From NCBI GenBank assembly GCA_015490115.1, contig WFYM01000033.1, positions 1 through 11,358 of the forward strand: 11,358 nucleotides of DNA, in the 5' to 3' direction. This DNA comes from Aquificaceae bacterium. GTDB taxonomy: Bacteria > Aquificota > Aquificia > Aquificales > Aquificaceae. This document shows positions 6,808-11,358 of this stretch, piece after piece (the stretch's first letter is position 1; each line of letters starts with the position of its first letter). A program made the translations under genes and the position numbers. The notes below the pieces were generated by a model that worked only from the letters and a program-made list of their open reading frames with translations, had not been told where the DNA came from and did not search any database.

Positions 6808-7271
6808 CTCACGAGAAGGACTGTGCAGAGGCAAACGAGACCTTCCCCTTCCGAGAAACCCTCCCTCCTCTTCCCTTTTACCGATATCCTCTCGGGGGAA
6901 ACTCCCGTAAGCTCGGAGATCCTTCTCCTTATCTTATCCTTTACGGGGGCTATCTTGGGGCGGTCGGAGACGATCACGCAGTCAATGTTCGCTATCTCGT
7001 AACCCTTTTTTTTGACTCTCCTTAGAGCCTCCTCTAAGAAGACCCTCGACTCCGCACCCTTCCACCTCTGATCCTCTTCGCTGAAAAGCTCACCTATGTC
7101 TCCCTCACCTATTGCTCCGAGGAGGGCGTCCACTATGGCGTGGAGGAGGGCGTCCCCGTCCGAGTGACCCTTGAGACCCTTCTCCCCCTCTATTTTGACC
7201 CCTCCCAAGAAGAGGGGCTTCCCCTCCTCGAATTCGTGGGAGTCAAAGCCAAGACCCACCCTCACCTCCAT
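6804..7271 (-). CDS. ispF: 2-C-methyl-D-erythritol 2,4-cyclodiphosphate synthase
   Basis: Fifth step of the MEP isoprenoid pathway: converts CDP-ME 2-phosphate to ME-cPP with release of CMP, as a cytoplasmic homotrimer. The 155 residues match the family. Metal ligands are present in GFDSHEF (Asp10, His12) and in SDGDALLHAIVDALLGA (His44). The IGEGDIGELF and C-terminal EGFSEGEGL/CLCTVLL segments are also typical. Start ATG 7269-7271 is preferred: it overlaps the trmH stop by one base (TGATG) and has an AAGGAGGAG ribosome site about eight bases upstream inside trmH. A longer frame to 7310 would add 13 basic residues not found in the family. The stop overlaps the patatin-like gene by four bases. 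Confidence 0.97.
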   Translation of the reverse strand: MEVRVGLGFDSHEFEEGKPLFLGGVKIEGEKGLKGHSDGDALLHAIVDALLGAIGEGDIGELFSEEDQRWKGAESRVFLEEALRRVKKKGYEIANIDCVIVSDRPKIAPVKDKIRRRISELTGVSPERISVKGKRREGFSEGEGLVCLCTVLLVR

Positions 7272-7885
7272 CAGCCCCTTCTCCTCCTTATCACGTCCTC
7301 GAAAGCCCACCTCTCCATGATCCGCTCCATCTCCTCCTCGGAGAGGGAGGGCTTCTCATACATGCCCTTCTCTTCCCTCTGCCTCTCCGCCTCGTAGAGT
7401 ATTACCCCGGTCGCTACGGAGACGTTCAGACTCCTCGCCATACCGAACATGGGTATCTTCACCTTCCTGTCCGCCAAAGGTAGTATCTCCTCGGAGACAC
7501 CTTTTAGCTCGTTCCCGACAACTATAACGGTCGGGACCGTGTAGTCCACCCTCCTGAAGTCCTCGCTCTCCTCGCTTATCCACGTCACGACTATCTGGAA
7601 ACCCTGATCTTTTAGCTCTTTCAATTTTGAGACCTTGTCCTCCACCCTCTCCAAGAAGACCCACCTCTCGGAGCCTACACTCACGCTCTCGTTCACGGGG
7701 ACCTCCTTACCCCCCTCGTGGAAGTAGTAGATCCTCAAAACACCGACAGCATCGCAGGTCCTTATGAGGGCTGAGAAGTTGTGTTCGTTCTTAACGTCGT
7801 CCACGAAGAGGACGAGGTCTTTTTGCCTCCTTTTTAGGACCTCCTTTATCCTCTCGAGCCTCCTCTCCAGAACGAGGGGGCGCAT
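7271..7885 (-). CDS. trmH: tRNA (guanosine-18-2'-O)-methyltransferase
   Basis: SPOUT-class methyltransferase that uses SAM to 2'-O-methylate G18 in the tRNA D loop, a modification that stabilises tRNA in thermophiles. The 204 residues carry all three SPOUT motifs. Motif 1 is NEHNFSALIRTCDAVGV (33-49), with Asn36 and the catalytic Arg42. Motif 2 is VVGNELKGVSEE (122-133), with Glu126. Motif 3 is IPMFGMARSLNVSVATGVILYE (144-165), with Asn154. These correspond to the known TrmH residues of Thermus. The C-terminal extension (about 166-204) is helical and charged, as in TrmH rather than the longer TrmH/RlmB paralogues. First gene of the trmH-ispF-patatin unit; it has no obvious Shine-Dalgarno and starts 19 bases from divergent trpD. 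Confidence 0.94.
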   Translation of the reverse strand: MRPLVLERRLERIKEVLKRRQKDLVLFVDDVKNEHNFSALIRTCDAVGVLRIYYFHEGGKEVPVNESVSVGSERWVFLERVEDKVSKLKELKDQGFQIVVTWISEESEDFRRVDYTVPTVIVVGNELKGVSEEILPLADRKVKIPMFGMARSLNVSVATGVILYEAERQREEKGMYEKPSLSEEEMERIMERWAFEDVIRRRRG

Positions 7886-7904
7886 ACGATATTAAAATTT
7901 AAAC
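7886..7904. promoter_or_regulatory. 19-base AT-rich divergent start region (trmH / trpD)
   Basis: The whole gap between the two start codons is AT-rich. On the plus strand TAAAAT (7893-7898) ends six bases before the trpD ATG. On the minus strand TAATAT (7894-7889) ends three bases before the trmH ATG, or TTTAAT slightly earlier. Neither gene has a Shine-Dalgarno. If these are -10 elements, both mRNAs begin at or very near the start codon. This resembles the gap at 972-985. Confidence 0.45.
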
Positions 7905-8924
7905 ATGGACATAAGGGAGGTCCTTCAGAGGATATCCGAGGGAGAGAACCTCACCTCCGAGGAGATGTATAAGGTCTTAGAGGAGATAGTGGAGGGGAAC
8001 GTGACCGACGCCCAGATAGGAGCCTTCATAATGGGGACTAAGATGAAGGGGGAGACGGTTGAGGAGATAGCGGGAGCTGCCAAGTTCTTCAGGGACAGGG
8101 CTACCAAGGTCCCGGTTTCAGACCCCGCGGAGATAGTCGACACCTGCGGGACGGGCGGGGACAGGTCCGGGACCTTCAACGTCTCCACCGTGACAGCCTT
8201 CGTAGTCGCAGGTGCGGGGATAAAAGTTGCAAAGCACGGGAACAGGTCCGTCTCCTCCAAGTGCGGGAGCGCTGACTTCTTAGAGAAGGTGGGTGCGAAG
8301 ATAGACCTTCCCGCCGAGAAGGTAGCCCGGATGATAGAGGAGATAGGGATAGGATTTATGTTCGCTCCCCTCTTTCACCCGGCCATGAAGAGGGTGATAG
8401 GACCGAGGAGGGAGGTGGGCGTGAGGTCCATATTCAATCTTGTGGGACCCCTCTCCAACCCTGCAGGGGCGAAGAGACAGCTCCTCGGCGTCTTCTCCGA
8501 CAAGCTCGTTGACAAGATCTCCCACGTCCTACCCAAGATAGGTGTGGAGAGAGCCTTCGTTGTCCACGGGAAGGAGGGTATAGACGAGGTTTCGATCTCG
8601 GGACCGACCCTCGTCGGTGAGCTGAAGGAGGGGAAGGTGGAGCTTTACGAGGTTGTCCCGGAAGACTTCGGGATGAAAAGGCGGGAGCTAAGGTCCGTCT
8701 GTGCGGAGGGTCCGGAGGAGAGCGTCAGGATGGGGCTTTCCGTTTTAGAGGGCGAGGAGGGACCCCACAGGGACATGGTCCTCCTAAACGCCACCTTCGC
8801 CATACTCGCCAGCGGAAAGGCTGACGACAAAAAGACAGCCCTCGAGATGGCGAGGGATTCCATAGACAGCGGGAGGGCGAAGAGAAAGCTCGAGGAGTTT
8901 ATAGACCTCTCGAGGAGACTCTGA
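7905..8924 (+). CDS. trpD: Anthranilate phosphoribosyltransferase
   Basis: Second step of tryptophan synthesis from chorismate: joins anthranilate and PRPP to give phosphoribosyl-anthranilate. The 339 residues are full length. The PRPP-binding loop CGTGGDRSGTFNVST (81-95), KHGNRSVSSKCGSADFLE (110-127) and the anthranilate-site segment around HPAMKRVIGPRREVGVRSIFNLVGPLSNP (158-186) are all present, with the acidic metal-binding DE at 227-228. It is the monofunctional form, with no fused TrpG glutaminase. The other trp genes are not adjacent. It is followed after one base by mqnA, so the two probably share a transcript. The start ATG lies directly after an AT-rich gap and has no ribosome site. 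Confidence 0.97.
   Translation: MDIREVLQRISEGENLTSEEMYKVLEEIVEGNVTDAQIGAFIMGTKMKGETVEEIAGAAKFFRDRATKVPVSDPAEIVDTCGTGGDRSGTFNVSTVTAFVVAGAGIKVAKHGNRSVSSKCGSADFLEKVGAKIDLPAEKVARMIEEIGIGFMFAPLFHPAMKRVIGPRREVGVRSIFNLVGPLSNPAGAKRQLLGVFSDKLVDKISHVLPKIGVERAFVVHGKEGIDEVSISGPTLVGELKEGKVELYEVVPEDFGMKRRELRSVCAEGPEESVRMGLSVLEGEEGPHRDMVLLNATFAILASGKADDKKTALEMARDSIDSGRAKRKLEEFIDLSRRL
8912..8917 (+). promoter_or_regulatory. Ribosome binding site for mqnA inside trpD
   Basis: GAGGAG in the last codons of trpD lies eight bases before GTG 8926 and supports that start for mqnA. Confidence 0.65.
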
Positions 8925-8925
8925 G

Positions 8926-9675
8926 GTGCTTCGGATAGGGAAGGTAAGCTACCTGAACACCCTCCCGCTCTTTTATAATCTTGAAGGCTTCGAGATAGTT
9001 GAGGGACACCCGCCGGAACTCGTAAAGCTCCTGAGGGAGGGAAAGATAGACGCAGGCATAGTCTCCTCAGCGGAATACTTCTTCAACCCGGAGAGCTACT
9101 GGGTCATCCCCGACCTTTCGGTTTCTTCGAGGGGAAGGGTGTGTTCCGTTCTGCTACTCTCAAAGAAACCCGTAAAAAACGTGAGGAGAGTAAGGATAAC
9201 ACCGAGGTCCCTGACCTCAAGGTTCCTCCTCATATACGTCCTCAAGGAGGGTTACGGGATCGAGGTGGAGGAGGTAGGAGAGGGTGAGGACGCCTTCCTC
9301 GTGATAGGTGACGAAGCCCTGAAGTTGAAAAGTTCCTTCCCCTACGTCCTCGACCTCGGGGAGGAGTGGCTGAGGCTCACGGGTCTTCCCTTCGTCTTTG
9401 CCCTCTTCCTCGTGAGAAAAGAGGTCCCTCCGAAGCCCGTCCTCGAGCTGAAGGAGAAGCTCCGAGCTTCTTTGAGGAAGTTCTTCGAAGACCTCGGCTC
9501 GGGGAAACTTGAGCTTCCTTGGGAGGAGGGTTTTTTAAAGAACTACTTTTCAAAATGCATAGACTACTCTTTGGATGAGGAGCATCTCAGGTCCCTCAAA
9601 CTATTCTTTTCCTTCATGGAAAGGGAGACGGGAAGACCCGCCCCCGAAACTATCTCTCTCTTTCGCCCCTTATGA
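8926..9675 (+). CDS. mqnA: Chorismate dehydratase of the futalosine menaquinone pathway
   Basis: MqnA removes water from chorismate to give 3-enolpyruvyl-benzoate, the entry step of the futalosine route to menaquinone. The 249 residues have the periplasmic-binding-protein-like fold motifs of the family: KVSYLNTLPLFYNL near the start (6-19), GKIDAGIVSSAEY (39-51), RGRVCSVLLLS (69-79), ITPRSLTSRFL (91-101) and DLGEEWLRLTGLPFVFALF (143-161). The start is GTG 8926, one base after the trpD stop. MqnD is a sister family, but the VSYLNT motif and the GLPFVFA segment favour MqnA. Other mqn genes are not in the window. Its last 26 bases overlap the end of the convergent inositol-phosphate synthase gene. 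Confidence 0.93.
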   Translation: MLRIGKVSYLNTLPLFYNLEGFEIVEGHPPELVKLLREGKIDAGIVSSAEYFFNPESYWVIPDLSVSSRGRVCSVLLLSKKPVKNVRRVRITPRSLTSRFLLIYVLKEGYGIEVEEVGEGEDAFLVIGDEALKLKSSFPYVLDLGEEWLRLTGLPFVFALFLVRKEVPPKPVLELKEKLRASLRKFFEDLGSGKLELPWEEGFLKNYFSKCIDYSLDEEHLRSLKLFFSFMERETGRPAPETISLFRPL

Positions 9676-10756
9676 ACTCCTCAACCATCTTCTTAGCCTG
9701 CCAGTCGGGATACTGGATGGGTGGGTGCTTCATGGTGTAAGCGCTTATCGAGTATAGGGGTCCTCCTACTCCCCTGTCCCTTGCGAGCTTCGCACACCTT
9801 ATAGCGTCTATCATGGAACCCGCGCTGTTCGGAGAGTCCTCAACGTCGAGCTTTAGCTCAACGTACATGGGAACGTCACCGAAGAGCCTGCCCTCGAGCC
9901 TTATGTAGGCTATCTTCCTGTCCTTCAGCCAAGGGACCCAGTCGGAGGGTCCTATGTGGACCGTCTCCCAGCTCATACCGTTGGGGATGAGGGATGTCAC
10001 AGCTTCGGTCTTGGAGACCTTCTTGGTCTTTAACCTCTCTCTGGCGAGCATGTTTAGGAAGTCGGTGTTCCCACCGAAGTTGAGCTGGTAAGTCCTGTCT
10101 ATCTTCACACCCCTGTCTATGAAGAGCTGGGTGAGTGTCCTGTGGACTATGGTCGCTCCCACCTGCGACTTTATGTCGTCACCGACTACGGGTATGCCCC
10201 TCTCTTCGAACTTCTTAGCCCACTCCGGATCCGAGACTATAAATGTGGGCATGGCGTTGATGAAGGAAACTCCCGCCTCGAGGCAAGCCTGAGCGTAGAA
10301 CCTCGCAGCCTTCTCCGAGCCTACCGGGACGTAGTTGATCAAGACGTCAGCCTGTGTCTCTTTGAGGACAGCGACCACGTCTTCAAGCTCGTCCTCCTTT
10401 TCGTCCGCAAGGACGAAGGTCCTGTCTTCTGGGTAGTCCTTCATGTGGGGTGCGAAACCGTCGAGAACCTTACCCATCCTTACCTTCACACCCATGTAAG
10501 GGACGTCGGGTTCGAAGACAGCTGTGCAGTTCGGGGGGGCAAATATAGCTTCAGAGACGTCCTTTCCCACCTTCCTCGCGTCGATGTCCCAAGCTGCGAC
10601 TATCTCGATGTCCCAAGGTTTGTAACCTCCTATGTCCTCGTGCATGAGTCCGCTAACGTCAACAGTTCCCTTCTTTTTGTAGTAGTAGATCCCCTGAACG
10701 AGAGAACTCGCACAGTTCCCTACTCCCACTATGGCAACTCTGACCTTTCCACCCAT
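9650..10756 (-). CDS. ino1: Inositol-3-phosphate (myo-inositol-1-phosphate) synthase
   Basis: NAD-dependent isomerisation of glucose 6-phosphate to inositol phosphate in the cytoplasm, the committed step to phosphatidylinositol or di-myo-inositol phosphate. The 368 residues are the short prokaryotic form. A Rossmann motif VGVGNCASSLVQG lies at 10-22. Catalytic-domain signatures are VGDDIKSQVGATIVHR (191-206, with conserved Lys196), QLNFGGNTDFLNM (224-236) and KLDVEDSPNSAGSMIDAIR (302-320). Start ATG 10756 is fixed by a very strong ribosome site. The gene stands alone, with a TATAAT promoter element about 60 bases upstream. Its 3' end overlaps mqnA by 26 bases on the other strand. Phosphatidylinositol and di-inositol phosphate have both been reported in Aquificales, so either fate is plausible. 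Confidence 0.96.
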   Translation of the reverse strand: MGGKVRVAIVGVGNCASSLVQGIYYYKKKGTVDVSGLMHEDIGGYKPWDIEIVAAWDIDARKVGKDVSEAIFAPPNCTAVFEPDVPYMGVKVRMGKVLDGFAPHMKDYPEDRTFVLADEKEDELEDVVAVLKETQADVLINYVPVGSEKAARFYAQACLEAGVSFINAMPTFIVSDPEWAKKFEERGIPVVGDDIKSQVGATIVHRTLTQLFIDRGVKIDRTYQLNFGGNTDFLNMLARERLKTKKVSKTEAVTSLIPNGMSWETVHIGPSDWVPWLKDRKIAYIRLEGRLFGDVPMYVELKLDVEDSPNSAGSMIDAIRCAKLARDRGVGGPLYSISAYTMKHPPIQYPDWQAKKMVEEFIRGERER

Positions 10757-10760
10757 TTCT

Positions 10761-10771
10761 CCACCTCCTTT
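10761..10771 (-). promoter_or_regulatory. Strong ribosome binding site for ino1
   Basis: On the minus strand AAAGGAGGTGG lies six bases (counted from GGAGGT) before ATG 10756. It is a near-perfect anti-16S match, in contrast to trpS, trmH and trpD, which lack one. Confidence 0.85.
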
Positions 10772-10884
10772 CTGTGATGTTTCGAGTTTCTGTAGGAGGC
10801 TGAGCCTTTACTAAAAATATTATATAACCTCCGCCATCCATACAACCCTTCCAACCTGATATCATTAACTTTGAAAGTTCGAGG

Positions 10885-10892
10885 AAGGAGGT
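10885..10892 (+). promoter_or_regulatory. Ribosome binding site for the FMN-binding gene
   Basis: AAGGAGGT ends five bases before ATG 10898. It decides that start over the in-frame TTG at 10871, which has no ribosome site and would add nine basic residues. Confidence 0.8.
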
Positions 10893-10897
10893 TAAAA

Positions 10898-11335
10898 ATG
10901 CTACCAAAGGAGCTTGTAGATCTTATGAGGGACCTTGGAGTTTTCCCCGTAGTGGTAGGAACCGTGGACAAGGAAGGTAACATGCACCTTACCTTCGTCA
11001 CCTGGATCTATCCCATAGATGAGAGGATCCTCAGGATAGGGGTAAGCTCGAACTCGAAAACCGCGGAGAACATGAGGTCAACAGGGAAGGTCGCTGTCCA
11101 GATCTTCGCACCCGGGAAAAGCCTCACCTGCTACGGCTCAGCAAGGGAGATAGCTAAGAAGATAGACGGCATACCTTTCGAAGTCTCCGTCTTCGAGGTC
11201 TCGGTCGAGAAAGTTGAAAACTCCCTCTTTCCGGGAGCCACAATAACGGGAACCATACCCTTTGCCCACACAGGGAACCTCGGGAGGATGGTCGAGCTGG
11301 ACACAAAAGTTTTAAAAGCCCTGAAAGGTGGATGA
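10898..11335 (+). CDS. Pyridoxamine 5'-phosphate oxidase-like FMN-binding split-barrel protein
   Basis: A small 145-residue cytoplasmic protein of the split-barrel flavin-binding type. An N-terminal helix (LPKELVDLMRDLG) is followed by strands in which one finds a GTVDKEGNMHLTFVTW segment (about residues 21-36), LRIGVSSNSKTAENMRSTGKVAVQIF (about 47-72) and a strand pair around SLTCYGSAREIAKK (76-89). In this fold the order hydrophobic strand, SxxSKTAxNI-type loop and strand usually holds FMN. The exact reaction (flavin reductase, PNPOx-like oxidase or heme-binding relative) cannot be decided. It is the first gene of a plus-strand unit: the next gene overlaps its stop by four bases. A palindrome lies just upstream. 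The family call is moderately confident and the function is open. Confidence 0.75.
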   Translation: MLPKELVDLMRDLGVFPVVVGTVDKEGNMHLTFVTWIYPIDERILRIGVSSNSKTAENMRSTGKVAVQIFAPGKSLTCYGSAREIAKKIDGIPFEVSVFEVSVEKVENSLFPGATITGTIPFAHTGNLGRMVELDTKVLKALKGG

Positions 11336-11358
11336 GGAAAACCTACAAGGTCCTCCTC
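11332..11358 (+). CDS. Partial gene of unknown product, 5' end only
   Basis: ATG 11332-11334 overlaps the preceding stop as ATGA, with AAAGGTGG just before it as a ribosome site. Nine codons (MRKTYKVLL) stay open to the window edge. A basic start followed by hydrophobic residues would fit a cytoplasmic beta strand or the beginning of a signal. This is too short to name. Confidence 0.6.

Larger units (their letters stand above)
10757..10897. other. Divergent intergenic region with promoter and two small palindromes
   Basis: The longest gap in the window (141 bases). On the minus strand TATAAT (10824-10819) is the probable ino1 -10, giving a leader of about 55 bases; a weak TTGTAT lies 15 bases further up. 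Within the leader is the 11-base palindrome AGGCTGAGCCT (10797-10807). On the plus-strand side is AACTTTGAAAGTT (10867-10879), 18 bases before the start of the FMN-binding gene, with a possible TATCAT -10 at 10860-10865. The palindromes may be operators, but there is no direct evidence. No small gene is visible here. Confidence 0.5.

Noticed and set aside
10142..10777. 211-residue open frame on the plus strand
   Set aside because: Antisense to ino1, which has firm catalytic motifs and a strong ribosome site; no domain is visible in the opposite frame.
1..11358. Mobile elements, CRISPR arrays, toxin-antitoxin or defence genes
   Set aside because: I saw no transposase or integrase motifs, no regularly spaced direct repeats and no terminal inverted repeats; the genes here are housekeeping and metabolic.

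Overview
The window looks like a compact thermophilic bacterial chromosome, probably Aquificota. This is inferred from gene content and codon use, with no database search. Coding strands are purine-rich, arginine is mostly AGG/AGA and isoleucine mostly ATA. GC content is a little over half by eye. Genes abut or overlap, and the longest stretch without a gene is about 140 bases. The mix of a biotin-bearing PycB/CfiA-type carboxylase subunit, an inositol-phosphate synthase, a futalosine-pathway gene, TrmH and a tRNA-Sec would fit an anaerobic or microaerophilic autotroph of that group. The genus cannot be fixed from the sequence.

Layout. (1) 1-971, minus: the first 323 codons of trpS, running off the left edge and carrying a large insertion. 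(2) 986-2952, plus: a two-gene type II secretion/pseudopilus unit, a GspK-like minor pseudopilin and the inner-membrane protein GspF, overlapping by one base. (3) 2954-3049, minus: the selenocysteine tRNA (selC), one base beyond the gspF stop. (4) 3086-4150, plus: a Tat-exported transglutaminase-like protein. (5) 7885 down to 4152, minus: a tight run trmH > ispF > patatin-like lipase, then a PycB/OadA/CfiA-type carboxylase subunit with its own likely promoter. (6) 7905-9675, plus: trpD and mqnA, one base apart. (7) 10756 down to 9650, minus: inositol-1-phosphate synthase, whose 3' end overlaps that of mqnA by 26 bases. (8) 10898-11335, plus: a small FMN-binding split-barrel protein, then the first nine codons of another gene overlapping it by four bases (ATGA).

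Functional links. trpS, trpD and mqnA touch chorismate/tryptophan metabolism: TrpD works just after the chorismate branch to tryptophan, and MqnA diverts chorismate to menaquinone-type quinones. trmH, ispF and the patatin-like gene form one transcription unit joining tRNA modification, isoprenoid precursor synthesis and lipid hydrolysis. The carboxylase subunit fits reductive-TCA or anaplerotic carbon fixation, but its biotin carboxylase partner is not here. Inositol phosphate could feed phosphatidylinositol or di-myo-inositol phosphate, a thermophile solute. selC implies that selenoproteins are made elsewhere in the genome.

I found no transposon, CRISPR array, phage gene or clear new multi-gene system. 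The best leads are the tRNA-Sec locus, the trpS insertion, the GspK protein without a prepilin leader, and two nearly leaderless divergent gene pairs.
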